In this document: piece after piece, positions 25,314 through 34,588 of the stretch
How the letters are laid out: every line of letters begins with the position of its first letter
Numbering within the stretch: the stretch's first letter is position 1
Assembly (NCBI GenBank): GCA_963815045.1
Contig: CAWFET010000003.1
Location: 558,001-622,000 of the forward strand
Reading direction: 5' to 3'
Length of the DNA: 64,000 nucleotides
Source: DASUPK01 sp963815045
Lineage (GTDB): Bacteria > Actinomycetota > Thermoleophilia > Solirubrobacterales > 70-9
The notes under the pieces: model-generated
The model's input: only the letters and a program-made list of their open reading frames with translations
What the model was told of the DNA's origin: nothing
Database searches by the model: none
Translations under genes and position numbers: made by a program

Positions 25314-26114
25314 TCACGCGGCCTCGGCGGCGCGGCCCTGCGGCTCCCACTTGAACCGGCGGGTGGCGACCCAGATGCCGGCGAGTCCCCAGATGATCAG
25401 GGCGGCGGCGTCGCTTCCCGAGAGCCCGATCCCGCTCGGATTCTGGGCGACCGTCGACTGCAGGCCCTGGGCGAGGTGGTAGAGCGGGAACAGCCGCCCG
25501 ACCTCCTGCAGGAAGCTCGGGAGCGTGTCGAGCGCGATGAAGATCCCCGAGACGAAGGAGAGCATCACCACGGTGAACGCCCCGATCGGCTGAGCGCTGT
25601 CCTCGTTCTTGGCAAGCGAGGTGGCGGCGATCCCGAGCGCGGAGAGCGTGGCGGTTCCGAGGGCGAGGCAGATGATGAAGCCGGGAACCGTCTGCGCCGG
25701 CAGATGAACGCCGTAGAAGATGATCCCGATCGCGATCATGATCCCGCCCACGACCAGCGCGAAGACGACCGAGCGGAGCACCTGGGAGGCCACGAAGGTC
25801 CACACCGGCGCCGGCATCCCACGCTGGCGCTTGAGCTGACCCCGCTCGCGCTGGCTGACGAGCGCCATGAGGGGGGTGCTGAAGCAGGAGAGCGCCAGCG
25901 CGTAGGCGATCAGCCCCGCCGTGAAGTAGGCGTGGACATCGATCGTGTGCCCCGCGACCGTCGTCGTCTGCGGCCCTCCGTTCGTGAAGAGGGAGTTGAA
26001 GAGCAGCAGGAAGATGAGCGGGAAGAGCGCCCCGAACAGCATCGCCCGCGGGGTCCGGAGCGTGGCCAGCAGCGCGTACTTCGTCTGGATCAGGACGAGC
26101 CGCAGGTCGTTCAT
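25314..26114 (-). CDS. ABC-2 type transporter permease
   Basis: 266 residues with six TM helices (about residues 24-44, 60-80, 108-130, 140-165, 172-195, 228-250) and the ABC-2 layout. Starts with a cytoplasmic amphipathic helix (LVLIQTKYALLATLRTPRAM). Exports drugs or lipids, substrate unknown. The stop is 48 bp from the padR start. The ATG overlaps the ATPase stop by 4 bp (ATGA). Confidence 0.9.
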   Translation of the reverse strand: MNDLRLVLIQTKYALLATLRTPRAMLFGALFPLIFLLLFNSLFTNGGPQTTTVAGHTIDVHAYFTAGLIAYALALSCFSTPLMALVSQRERGQLKRQRGMPAPVWTFVASQVLRSVVFALVVGGIMIAIGIIFYGVHLPAQTVPGFIICLALGTATLSALGIAATSLAKNEDSAQPIGAFTVVMLSFVSGIFIALDTLPSFLQEVGRLFPLYHLAQGLQSTVAQNPSGIGLSGSDAAALIIWGLAGIWVATRRFKWEPQGRAAEAA

Positions 26115-27034
26115 CCGCCGTCCACCCCCGGATCGGACGTGACCTCGAGGAAGACGTCCTCGAGGCTGGGCCGTCTGACCTCGAGATCCGGCAGCTCGAT
26201 TCCCTCGCCCTCGGCCCAGTTGAGCAGCCGGTGGAGGTCGTGCTGCGGGTCGGTGGTCGCGATCGTCGCCTGATTGCCCGAGATGACCGACTTGCGGCCG
26301 ATCGCCTCCGCGGCCCGGTGAGCGACGCCGTCGGGGGTCCGAAACCGGATCATGGTCTCTCGGCCGAGCTTGTCGCCCAGGGTCTCCGGCGCACCCTCCG
26401 CCACGATCCGGCCTTCGCGGAGGATCACGACGCGGTCGGCGAGGTGCTGGGCCTCCTCCATGTAGTGGGTGGTGAGCACGATCGTCGTGCCCAGGTCCTT
26501 CAGTCCCTGGATCATGTTCCAGGCGTCCCGTCGCGCGGTCGGATCGAAGCCCGTGGTCGGCTCGTCGAGGAAGAGCAGCTCGGGGTTACCGACGATTCCG
26601 ACGCCGACGTCCAGCCGGCGCTGCTGCCCGCCGGACAGCGAACCGACCCGCGCATCGCGCCTTCCGCCGAGGCCAACCAGCTCGAGGGTCTCGTCAATCG
26701 GGCGCGGATTCGGAAAGAAGCTCGAGTACAGATGCATCGTCTCGGCGACCGTGAGCAGCGGGTTGAGCTCGCATTCCTGGAGGACGAGGCCGATCCGGGT
26801 CCGCCACTCTCGAGTGGGACGCATCGGATCGATGCCGAGCACGGAGATATCCCCGGCCGTCCGCTCTCGGTAGCCCTCGAGGATCTCGACGGTCGTCGTC
26901 TTGCCGGCCCCGTTGGGGCCGAGGAAGCCGAACACTTCGCCCTTCCCGACTTCGAAGTCGATCCCCCTGACCGCCTCGTGCTCGCCGTAAGACTTGTGCA
27001 GGCCGGATACGCGAATCGCTGCGTCCTGCGCCAT
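26111..27034 (-). CDS. ABC transporter ATP-binding protein
   Basis: 307 residues. Walker A GPNGAGKTT near residue 40, Q-loop, signature LSGGQQRRLDVG near 135, Walker B ELLFLDEPTTGFDP and switch His (LTTHYMEEA). The C-terminal 80 residues are the DUF4162-type extension of drug-exporter subunits. Pairs with the permease next to it. Divergent from lysC. Confidence 0.95.
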   Translation of the reverse strand: MAQDAAIRVSGLHKSYGEHEAVRGIDFEVGKGEVFGFLGPNGAGKTTTVEILEGYRERTAGDISVLGIDPMRPTREWRTRIGLVLQECELNPLLTVAETMHLYSSFFPNPRPIDETLELVGLGGRRDARVGSLSGGQQRRLDVGVGIVGNPELLFLDEPTTGFDPTARRDAWNMIQGLKDLGTTIVLTTHYMEEAQHLADRVVILREGRIVAEGAPETLGDKLGRETMIRFRTPDGVAHRAAEAIGRKSVISGNQATIATTDPQHDLHRLLNWAEGEGIELPDLEVRRPSLEDVFLEVTSDPGVDGG

Positions 27035-27087
27035 TCGGCAGCGATCTTAGTGGCCGAGATCTAAAGCTCGCCTATTCTCGGGTGCTG

Positions 27088-28380
27088 ATGGCAACCGACC
27101 AGAAGACAGACGGAATCGTGGTGATGAAGTTCGGCGGCACCTCGGTCGCGGGGACCGAGGAGCTCAAGCGCGCCGCGAGGCGGATCGTTGCCGCGCGCGA
27201 CGCCGGTCATCCGGTCGTCGCGGTCCTGTCAGCGCGGGGCAAGACGACCGACCGCCTGCTCGAGGCCGCGCGCGAGATCTCGCCGCGGCCCGATCCCCGG
27301 GAGATGGACATGCTGCTCTCGATCGGAGAGCGCGAGTCCTGCGCGCTCTGCGCGATGGCCATCAACGATCTCGGGCACCGGGCGATCTCTTTGACCGGAT
27401 CGCAGGCGGGGATCGTCACCGACTCCTCCCACACCAAGGCCCGGATCATCGACGTGCGCGCCGATCGCATCAAGGCGGCTCTAGGCGAGGACGCCATCGT
27501 GCTCGTCGCCGGCTTCCAGGGGGTCTCGACCGACAGCCGCGACGTCACCACGCTCGGCCGCGGCGGCTCCGACACCACCGCCGTCGCGCTCGCCGCGGCG
27601 CTCGGCGGTGAGGTCTGCGAGATCTACACCGACGTCGACGGGGTGTTCACCGCGGACCCGCGGATTGTCCCCGATGCCAGGAAGCTGCCGGTCGTCTCCT
27701 ATGAGGAGATGCTGGAGATGGCCTCCTCGGGCGCCCGCGTCCTTCAGCTGCGAGCGGTGGAGTACGGGCGGAACCACGGCGTCCGGATCCACTGTCGAAG
27801 CTCGGTGAAGGACGCCCCAGGTACCCTCGTCGTCTCGGAGCAGGAGACCTTGGAACAGCCTTCGGTAACAGCCGTCACCCACTCGACCGACGAGGCGCGC
27901 GTCACCCTCACGGGCGTGCCCGACGAGCCCGGCGTCGCCGGCCGGATCTTCGGCGCGCTCGCCGACGCCAACATCAACGTCGACATGATCATCCAGAACG
28001 AGCCGGTCTCCCACGACGGTGGCGCTGATCTCTCCTTCACCGTCGAGGGCGACGAGCTCGAGGCGGCCGAGGAGGCGATCCGGCTCGAGGATTCGGAGAT
28101 CGGCATCGAGAGCGACAGGAACATGGGGAAGGTCTCGATCGTCGGCGCCGGGATGCGCAGTCACCCGGGCGTCGCCGCCAAGGTCTTCCGCGTCCTCGGC
28201 GAGAACAAGATCAACATCGAGATGATCTCCACCTCGCCGATCAAGATCTCCTGCGTGATCCGGGGCGACTCGGTGCCACAGGCGGTAGAGGCCCTGCACG
28301 ACGCCTTCGAGCTGGGGGAGGGCGCGATCCACGAAGAGGATCCGACCGGCCCCGAGCACCGCCCCACCGTCAGCGGCTGA
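27088..28380 (+). CDS. lysC: aspartate kinase
   Basis: 430 residues from ATG 27088. Phosphorylates aspartate, first step to lysine, threonine and methionine. Kinase domain: VMKFGGTSVAG at the start, the catalytic GFQGVSTDSRDVTTLGRGGSD, then two ACT domains (RVTLTGVPDEPGVAGRIFGA and SIVGAGMRSHPGVAAKVF...NIEMISTSPIKISCVI) for feedback inhibition by amino acids. asd follows after one secreted-protein gene. The 53-bp upstream gap shows no lysine riboswitch. Confidence 0.96.
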   Translation: MATDQKTDGIVVMKFGGTSVAGTEELKRAARRIVAARDAGHPVVAVLSARGKTTDRLLEAAREISPRPDPREMDMLLSIGERESCALCAMAINDLGHRAISLTGSQAGIVTDSSHTKARIIDVRADRIKAALGEDAIVLVAGFQGVSTDSRDVTTLGRGGSDTTAVALAAALGGEVCEIYTDVDGVFTADPRIVPDARKLPVVSYEEMLEMASSGARVLQLRAVEYGRNHGVRIHCRSSVKDAPGTLVVSEQETLEQPSVTAVTHSTDEARVTLTGVPDEPGVAGRIFGALADANINVDMIIQNEPVSHDGGADLSFTVEGDELEAAEEAIRLEDSEIGIESDRNMGKVSIVGAGMRSHPGVAAKVFRVLGENKINIEMISTSPIKISCVIRGDSVPQAVEALHDAFELGEGAIHEEDPTGPEHRPTVSG

Positions 28381-28474
28381 TCCCGCCGAATACAGAGGTT
28401 GTCGGCGCGAAACCTTTGCTCTACGGTCCTCCGGCAGGCCGAATGGGGGTGTTGCCCAGAGAAGGGATTACTTC

Positions 28475-30115
28475 GTGAGAGCGAGATTGCTGGTTGCGGG
28501 ACCGATCGCTGTGCTTGCTTCGCTCGTCCTTGCGGCGGGCGCCAGCGCGAGCGGCAAGGCCGCAGTGGTGACCACGACCTCCGATGACACCTCATTGACG
28601 CCTCCGAACTGCTCGCTGCGCGACGCGATCACCGCGGTCACCAACGATGCGAACTTCGGTGGGTGCGTGACAACCAGCCCGGGCGGAGACGACAAGATCA
28701 CCTTCGCCCCTGCCCTGAGTGGGCAGACGATCGTCCTGAGCCAGGGGGAGATCGCTATCAGCGACGCCGACGACCTGTCCATTACCGGGCCCGGGATGAA
28801 CCTGCTCACCGTCTCGGGAAACGATCTCAGCCAGGTGTTCAACAACTCGATGTCGAGCCTGTCGATCACCGGGATGTCCCTGGTCCACGGCAAGGCGCCC
28901 GTGACGGGGGGCGTCCAAGCTCAGGGTGGTGCGATCAACAGCACCGCGAGTGGTCCCTTCAGCCTGGTCTTGACCGACGTCAAGGTGGCCAACAGCGTCG
29001 CCACCGTGACCGCGTCGTCGGGAAATCTGTTCGCTGACGGTGGAGCGATCCACACTGCGAACGGGCGGCTCATCCTGGACCAGTCGGTGATCACTCAGAA
29101 CACGGCCACCGCCACCGGAACGGGCACGGCCAATGCCGAGGCGCGCGGCGGCGCGATCTTCAGCGAGGGCGACATCCAGGTCACTGACAGCACGATCAGC
29201 GGCAACCAGGCCACCGCGAGCACCGTCGGCGACGTCACCGGGGCTCAGGCCACCTCCGGTATCCGCTCCGACGGCGAATTCGCGCTGAGCGGAAGCACGA
29301 TGAGCGGCAATGTCGCCAATGCGGACGCGCCGGGAACCGGTAGCTCCTCCGCCGCCCACGGGGCGCTCTACCTGAACTCCGGACCTGTGGGCGCCATCGA
29401 GCAGAGCACCATCGCCGCGAACAAGGGCGATGCCAGCGGGGCGAGTCCGGCCGAGACGGGAGGGGTGGACATCGGGAACGACGTTGCGATCCGAAGCAGC
29501 ACGATTGCGCTCAACGGGCCGGACACGGCCACCGGGATCGACGGGGCGAACATTCGCGTCTCGGGCGGCGCCAACGAGATCGAGAACACGATCATCGCCG
29601 GCCCTCGCGGCGGCGGCTTGAACTGCGACGGCGGCACGATCCCGTCGGCCGGGTTCAATGACGACTCCAGCCCCGGTGGCGGCAGCTGTCTCGGTTCGCC
29701 GCTGTCGAGCGACCTGACCTCGAACCCGCTCCTCGCAGCGGGTGGGCTCGGGAACAACGGCGGGTTGACGCAGACCATCGCGCTGCAGGCGACGAGCCCC
29801 GTGATCGACCAGGGCTCGAACGCGGACCTGGCCGACCCGAACCAGGACCAGCGCGGCGCAGCCTTCCTCCGACCGGTCGACTTCTCCGGCCTGGCCAACG
29901 CCGACAACGGCACCGACATCGGGGCGTTCGAGGTACAGCAGGCATGCGCCGGCTTCACCCAGCCGACGCCGAGCACCGCGTGTCCGACCCCGCCGCCGCC
30001 CCCGCCGCCGGCGGCGACGACGACCACACCGGCCCCCACGAAGAAGAAGTGCAAGAAGAAGAAGGCCAAGAAGGGCGCCTCGGTGGCCAAGAAGAAGTGC
30101 AAGAAGAAGAAGTAG
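28475..30115 (+). CDS. secreted beta-helix / choice-of-anchor Q protein with double K/C tail
   Basis: 546 residues from GTG 28475 (ribosome site AAGGGA). Signal peptide to about residue 26. The CSLRDAIT start and many Gly/Ala/Thr/Ser-rich strand turns (GGAINSTASGP, TISGNQATAS, TIAANKGDAS) mark a right-handed parallel beta-helix, with the choice-of-anchor Q segment (LGNNGGLTQTIALQATSPVIDQG, DIGAFE). Then a Pro/Thr linker and the double tail KKKCKKKK...KKKCKKKK with 15 residues between Cys. It interrupts lysC and asd. Confidence 0.85.
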   Translation: MRARLLVAGPIAVLASLVLAAGASASGKAAVVTTTSDDTSLTPPNCSLRDAITAVTNDANFGGCVTTSPGGDDKITFAPALSGQTIVLSQGEIAISDADDLSITGPGMNLLTVSGNDLSQVFNNSMSSLSITGMSLVHGKAPVTGGVQAQGGAINSTASGPFSLVLTDVKVANSVATVTASSGNLFADGGAIHTANGRLILDQSVITQNTATATGTGTANAEARGGAIFSEGDIQVTDSTISGNQATASTVGDVTGAQATSGIRSDGEFALSGSTMSGNVANADAPGTGSSSAAHGALYLNSGPVGAIEQSTIAANKGDASGASPAETGGVDIGNDVAIRSSTIALNGPDTATGIDGANIRVSGGANEIENTIIAGPRGGGLNCDGGTIPSAGFNDDSSPGGGSCLGSPLSSDLTSNPLLAAGGLGNNGGLTQTIALQATSPVIDQGSNADLADPNQDQRGAAFLRPVDFSGLANADNGTDIGAFEVQQACAGFTQPTPSTACPTPPPPPPPAATTTTPAPTKKKCKKKKAKKGASVAKKKCKKKK

Positions 30116-30142
30116 GCGCCACCTGATCCGTACCCTTTGGGC

Positions 30143-31201
30143 ATGAGCTCGAGGGGCGAATACCGAGTCGGGATCGCCGGCGCCACCGGAGCGGTCGGCT
30201 CGACCATCCTGCGCGTTCTCGCTGAGCGCAAGTTCCCGGCCGCCGAGGTGCGACCGCTCGCGTCCGCCCGTTCCGCCGGCAGCAAGGTGAAGTTCGCCGG
30301 CGACGATCTCGAGGTCCGGGAGATGACCGAGGAGTCCATCCAGGGACTCGATCTGGTGCTCTCCTCGGCAGGCGGCAAGGTGAGCTCGGAGTGGGCGCCG
30401 AAGTGGATCGAGGCCGGCGCGGTCGTGGTCGACAACACCAGCTTCTGGCGCATGCACGAGGACGTCCCGCTGGTCGTCGCCGGGGTCAACGACGATGCCG
30501 TCGCCGATCACAACGGCCTGGTCGCCAACCCCAACTGCACGACGATGCAGATGATGGTCGCGCTCAAGCCGATCCTCGACGCCGCGGGGATCGAGCGGCT
30601 GATCGTCTCCACCTACCAGTCGGTCTCCGGTACCGGACGGAAGGCGATTCTGGAGCTGGAGGCCGAGTCCAAGGCGATTCTCGACGGCAAGTCGATCGAC
30701 CCGCCCCAGGTATATCCCCACCAGGTCGCCTTCAACGTGCTGCCGCAGGTCGAGAACTTCAGGGACGGCGACGACTACACGACCGAGGAGCGCAAGGTGA
30801 TGGCGGAGACGCGGAAGATCCTCGGTCTCTCCGAGGACGTCGGCATCTCGGCGACCTGCGCTCGGGTGCCCGTGGTCACCGGGCACTCCGAGTCGATCAA
30901 CATCCAGACGGCCAAGGACCTCTCGCCGGCGGATTGCCGTGAGCTCCTCTCCGAGTTTCCCGGCCTGATCGTCCTCGACGACCCGGGCGCGGGCATCTAT
31001 CCGCTGCCGATCGCGGCCGCCGGCCGCGACGAGGTCCTGGTGGGCAGGATCCGCCGCGACCCCTCGCACGAGCGCTGTCTGAACCTCTGGGTGGTGGGGG
31101 ACAACCTCCGCAAGGGCGCGGCGACCAATGCGGTCCAGGTCGCCGAGCTGCTGCACGAGCGCGATCTCGTACACGTTCCCGCCGGCGCCAGCCTCAGCTG
31201 A
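30143..31201 (+). CDS. asd: aspartate-semialdehyde dehydrogenase
   Basis: 352 residues from ATG 30143. Makes aspartate semialdehyde from aspartyl phosphate. NADP motif VGIAGATGAVGSTIL, catalytic NPNCTTMQM near residue 128, and the active-site HSESINI near 250 are all present. Completes the lysC pathway step, though a secreted K/C-tail gene separates the two. Confidence 0.96.
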   Translation: MSSRGEYRVGIAGATGAVGSTILRVLAERKFPAAEVRPLASARSAGSKVKFAGDDLEVREMTEESIQGLDLVLSSAGGKVSSEWAPKWIEAGAVVVDNTSFWRMHEDVPLVVAGVNDDAVADHNGLVANPNCTTMQMMVALKPILDAAGIERLIVSTYQSVSGTGRKAILELEAESKAILDGKSIDPPQVYPHQVAFNVLPQVENFRDGDDYTTEERKVMAETRKILGLSEDVGISATCARVPVVTGHSESINIQTAKDLSPADCRELLSEFPGLIVLDDPGAGIYPLPIAAAGRDEVLVGRIRRDPSHERCLNLWVVGDNLRKGAATNAVQVAELLHERDLVHVPAGASLS

Positions 31202-31267
31202 GCGTTCTCAACTTGTTCACAGGCGAGTGACGCATCGCCGCGAGGTCGAGGCTATATTCGCCGCCGC

Positions 31268-31807
31268 TTGAGCGGTGACGCGAAAACGCCCGGTTTGACT
31301 GGGACCCGAAAGGGGGATAGGCCGCAGGCTCTGCTGGTCGCGCTCTGCGTCCTGCTTGCCTTTGCTCTCGGCGCGGGCGCGATCGTCGGTGCGAAGACGA
31401 TCAAGGGCAGCTCCTCCGGAGACGTCATCAAGGGCGCCAAGAAGCGCGACCGGATCTTCGGGCGCGCGGGCGATGACCTGATCAAGGGGAAGAAGGGTCG
31501 CGACCGCATCTTCGGCAACGCCGGTGACGACACCCTCGTCGGGGGCAAGGGCCGCGACAAGCTGCGGGGAGGGCCGGGCAAGGACATCGTCGAAGGGGGG
31601 CCGGGCAACGACCGCATCGCCGGCGGAGCGGGCAGGAACCAGCTCAACATGGTCGACGGCGTCGAGCAGGGGTCGCCGGGCAACGACGTGATCAACGCCC
31701 GCAACGGCGAGCTGGACGAGATCGACTGCGGCGCGGGCAACGACACGGTCTACGTGGATCGAGCAGAGGATGGCGTGATCGACTGCGAGCGGGTGATCGC
31801 ACCGTGA
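31268..31807 (+). CDS. secreted calcium-binding (RTX-like) repeat protein
   Basis: 179 residues as read from TTG 31268; the start is uncertain, and TTG 31295 (LTGTRKGDRPQ) is a likely alternative. A signal-like hydrophobic segment (LLVALCVLLAFALGAGAIVG) is followed by about six nonapeptide repeats (GRAGDDLIKGKKG, GNAGDDTLVGGKG, GGPGNDRIAGGAG), which bind Ca2+ in a parallel beta-roll. Mature part is basic, less acidic than typical RTX. The stop overlaps the start of the following phosphoesterase, so the two are co-translated. Confidence 0.8.
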   Translation: MSGDAKTPGLTGTRKGDRPQALLVALCVLLAFALGAGAIVGAKTIKGSSSGDVIKGAKKRDRIFGRAGDDLIKGKKGRDRIFGNAGDDTLVGGKGRDKLRGGPGKDIVEGGPGNDRIAGGAGRNQLNMVDGVEQGSPGNDVINARNGELDEIDCGAGNDTVYVDRAEDGVIDCERVIAP

Positions 31808-33297
31808 CCGGCGACACGATTCGCCGCAGGGAGTTCCTGGCGAAGACCGCGGCGGTCGCCGGGGCGGCCGGCCTGGCCAGCGCCTGGCCCGTCGACGCCC
31901 TGGTCCACCACGCGGGGCGGGTTCAGGCCTCCACGCCCTTTCCGAGCCCGTCCAACATGCCCGTCGACACTTTCGTCGTGCTGATGCAGGAGAACCGCTC
32001 CTTCGACCACTACTTCGGCTGGCACCCGAATGCCGATGCGCGGAACGCCGGCCTGAGCTATCCCGACGAGGCGGGCAACCAGCACGCCACTCACTCGCTC
32101 GCCCCGGATTTCCAGGGCTGCGCGTTCGAGGACCCGAACCACGAGTGGGACGGAGCCCGGCTCGAGTACAACGGCGGCAAGCTCGACGGCTTCTTCAAGG
32201 CGAGCGACGAGTTCGCCCTCGGCTACTACGACAAGGGCGACCTGCCCTTCATCCCGGCCGTCGCCGACGCGTTCACGCTCTACGACCGCTACTTCTGCTC
32301 GCTGCTCGGCCCGACCTGGCCCAACCGCCAGTACATGCACTCGGCGACCTCGGGCGGGGCCAAGGAGAACGCTTCGCCGGCGGACGTGGTCGCTGCCCTC
32401 CCGACAGGCGGTCTCTACCACCAGCAGACGATCTGGGACCTGATGATGGCCGCCGGCCACAGCGTCACCTACTACTTCAGCGACCTCCCCTTCATCGGGA
32501 TCTTCGGTCCCCGCTTCCTGCCGATCATCAAGCCGGTCTCCGAGTTCTACGTCGATGCCGCGGCGGGCAAACTGCCGAACCTCGCCTTCGTCGACCCGAT
32601 GTTCCTCGACGGCGGCGGCGGAAACGGCCTCTCGGGCGACGAGCATCCGCACGGCGACATCCGGATCGGGCAGTCGTTCATGGCGAACATCGCCAACGCG
32701 TTCATCTCGTCGCCGCAGTTCCGCCGAGGCGCGATGTTCATCAACTACGACGAGTGGGGCGGCTTCTTCGACCACGTCTCGCCCCGGTTCGTGCCGGACG
32801 ACCGGTCGAGCGCGAACCTGGAGGAGAATTTCGGCGTGACCGGCTTTCGGATACCCGGCGTGGCGATCTCCCCCTACGCGCGGCGGGGCCACGTCAACCA
32901 CATGACCGTCACCCACGAGTCGATCCTCAAGCTGATCTCGTACCGATTCGGCCTCGGCTACCTCAACAGGCGACACCGCTACGCCTCGAACATCGGCCAG
33001 TCATTCGACTGGGAGCATCCGAAGTTCGAGGTGCCGCAGCTGCCCAATCCAGCCCCGCCGGTCACGCTTCCCTGTGCGGTCCCGCACGGCTCGGAGGCAG
33101 CCGGCGGCGAGGACTCGGCCGCGCGAGAGGCCGAGAAGGGGGAGGGCCTGCACATCGGCTCGCCCGAGATGCTCAGCTACCTCGACCACTTCGGCTATCC
33201 GACGGCGCCCGCGAAGCCCGATCAGGTCTTCTCCGGTTCTGGGAGCACGGTGCAGCGGCTCGGCAGGCAGGTCTCGGATTGGCAGGCAGGCCGATGA
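31804..33297 (+). CDS. Tat-exported phosphoesterase (phospholipase C/acid phosphatase family)
   Basis: 497 residues from GTG 31804. Twin-arginine signal (IRRREFLAKTAAVAGAAG) and the family motif LMQENRSFDHYFGW near residue 62; later HPHGDIRIGQSF and INYDEWGGFFDHV supply metal ligands. PF04185 enzymes split phospholipids or phosphate esters outside the cell. The 4-bp overlaps with both neighbours (Ca-binding repeat protein, second phosphoesterase) suggest a translationally coupled three-gene operon. Confidence 0.92.
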   Translation: MTGDTIRRREFLAKTAAVAGAAGLASAWPVDALVHHAGRVQASTPFPSPSNMPVDTFVVLMQENRSFDHYFGWHPNADARNAGLSYPDEAGNQHATHSLAPDFQGCAFEDPNHEWDGARLEYNGGKLDGFFKASDEFALGYYDKGDLPFIPAVADAFTLYDRYFCSLLGPTWPNRQYMHSATSGGAKENASPADVVAALPTGGLYHQQTIWDLMMAAGHSVTYYFSDLPFIGIFGPRFLPIIKPVSEFYVDAAAGKLPNLAFVDPMFLDGGGGNGLSGDEHPHGDIRIGQSFMANIANAFISSPQFRRGAMFINYDEWGGFFDHVSPRFVPDDRSSANLEENFGVTGFRIPGVAISPYARRGHVNHMTVTHESILKLISYRFGLGYLNRRHRYASNIGQSFDWEHPKFEVPQLPNPAPPVTLPCAVPHGSEAAGGEDSAAREAEKGEGLHIGSPEMLSYLDHFGYPTAPAKPDQVFSGSGSTVQRLGRQVSDWQAGR

Positions 33298-34538
33298 GCC
33301 GGCTCCTCGTCCTCGTCGCCCTGCTCGCGGCGAGCCTGATGGCCGGCTCGAGCTCGGCGGCCAGCGCCGACGTGCCGCACGTCAAGCACGTCTTCATCGT
33401 CGTCCTCGAGAACCAGAGCGAGAGCACGACGTTCGGATCGGACACCGAGATCCCATACCTCGCCGACACGCTGAAGAGCAAGGGGGCGTTCGTCCCCAAC
33501 TACTACGGAATCGCGCATGCAAGCCTCCCCAACTACATCGCCATGATCAGCGGCCAGGCGCCGACCCTCGAGAATCAGGCTGACTGTCAGATCTACCACG
33601 ACGTCCTTCCCGGGTTGCCCACCTCGAACGGCCAGTTCATCGGCACCGGCTGCGTCTACCCGGCGGGGGTGGGGACGGTGGCGACGCAGCTCGAGGGCAA
33701 CGGCTTCACCTGGCGGGGCTACATGCAGGACATGGCCAGCTCGGCTCCGTCCGAGCCAGCGACCTGCCGCCATCCGAGCCTGAACACGCGGGATTCGACG
33801 CAGAGCGCCCGGGCGAACGACCAGTACGCCGCCCGGCACAACCCGTTCGTCTACTTCCATGGGATCACCGACCTGCCCACCTGCCAGCAGAACGACGTCG
33901 ACCTGAGCCATCTCGCCCCGGACCTGGGCTCGAAGTCGACGACGCCGAGCTACGCGTTCATCACGCCCGACCTCTGCAATGACGGGCACGATGCGACCTG
34001 CGCCGACGGCGGCCCCGGCGGGATGCCGCAGGCGAATACGTTCCTGCGGAGCCTCGTGCCCGAGATCATGAGGTCGCCGGCGTACCGGGACCATGGGCTC
34101 ATCCTGATCACCTTCGACGAGGCCGAGGGCGGCAGCGGGTCGGGCGACGCGACCGCCTGCTGCGGCGAGCAGCCCGGTCCCAATACCGTGAACCCAGGCG
34201 CGCTCACCGTGGGCCCCGGCGGGGGAAAGACCGGCGCCGTCGCTCTCTCGCCCTGCATCACGCCCGGCACGGTCACGATGGACGCCTACAACCACTACAG
34301 CCTGCTGCGCTGGGTCGAGGACGACTTCGGGCTGCCGCACCTCGGCTACGCGGCCGCCGCGGGGCTGAAGCCCTTCGGCAGGGACATCCTCAATCAGCCG
34401 AGCTGTCCGAGCCCGGGCACGTGCAAGGCCGGCCGTAAGCACAAGAAGCACAAGCGCTCCGCCGAGGCCGCCAAGCACAAGAAGCACAGGAAGAAGAAGT
34501 GCAGAAGTCGGAAGAAGCGGGCCAAGCACAAGCACTAG
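33294..34538 (+). CDS. secreted phosphoesterase with H/K-rich tail
   Basis: 414 residues from ATG 33294, overlapping the previous stop (ATGA). Signal peptide to about residue 22, then a PF04185-like domain: VFIVVLENQSESTTFGSD, ASLPNYIAMISGQAP, LITFDEAEGGSGSGDATACC. The C-terminal 40 residues are almost all His/Lys/Arg with one Cys (KHKKHKRS...KKKCRSRKKRAKHKH), a variant of the K/C tail. Probable acid phosphatase or related hydrolase; substrate unknown. Confidence 0.88.
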   Translation: MSRLLVLVALLAASLMAGSSSAASADVPHVKHVFIVVLENQSESTTFGSDTEIPYLADTLKSKGAFVPNYYGIAHASLPNYIAMISGQAPTLENQADCQIYHDVLPGLPTSNGQFIGTGCVYPAGVGTVATQLEGNGFTWRGYMQDMASSAPSEPATCRHPSLNTRDSTQSARANDQYAARHNPFVYFHGITDLPTCQQNDVDLSHLAPDLGSKSTTPSYAFITPDLCNDGHDATCADGGPGGMPQANTFLRSLVPEIMRSPAYRDHGLILITFDEAEGGSGSGDATACCGEQPGPNTVNPGALTVGPGGGKTGAVALSPCITPGTVTMDAYNHYSLLRWVEDDFGLPHLGYAAAAGLKPFGRDILNQPSCPSPGTCKAGRKHKKHKRSAEAAKHKKHRKKKCRSRKKRAKHKH

Positions 34539-34545
34539 CCGGGTA

Positions 34546-34562
34546 GGCCCTCGCAGAGGGCC
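34546..34562 (+). terminator. hairpin after the phosphoesterase gene
   Basis: GGCCCTC, 3-nt loop GCA, GAGGGCC: a perfect 7-bp stem 7 bp after the stop codon, without a U run. Fits an actinobacterial-style terminator. Confidence 0.55.
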
Positions 34563-34588
34563 CTCGGTCCACGCTGTATAAGCCCCGC

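Noticed and set aside
27035..27087. Possible lysine riboswitch before lysC
   Set aside because: The gap is only 53 bp and shows no aptamer-like helices.
28592..31174. Long minus-strand frame opposite the beta-helix protein and asd
   Set aside because: Antisense to well-supported genes, biased Arg/Gly composition, no motif.
31750..32976. Minus-strand frame opposite the Tat phosphoesterase
   Set aside because: Antisense shadow; the + strand gene has a full Tat signal and family motifs.
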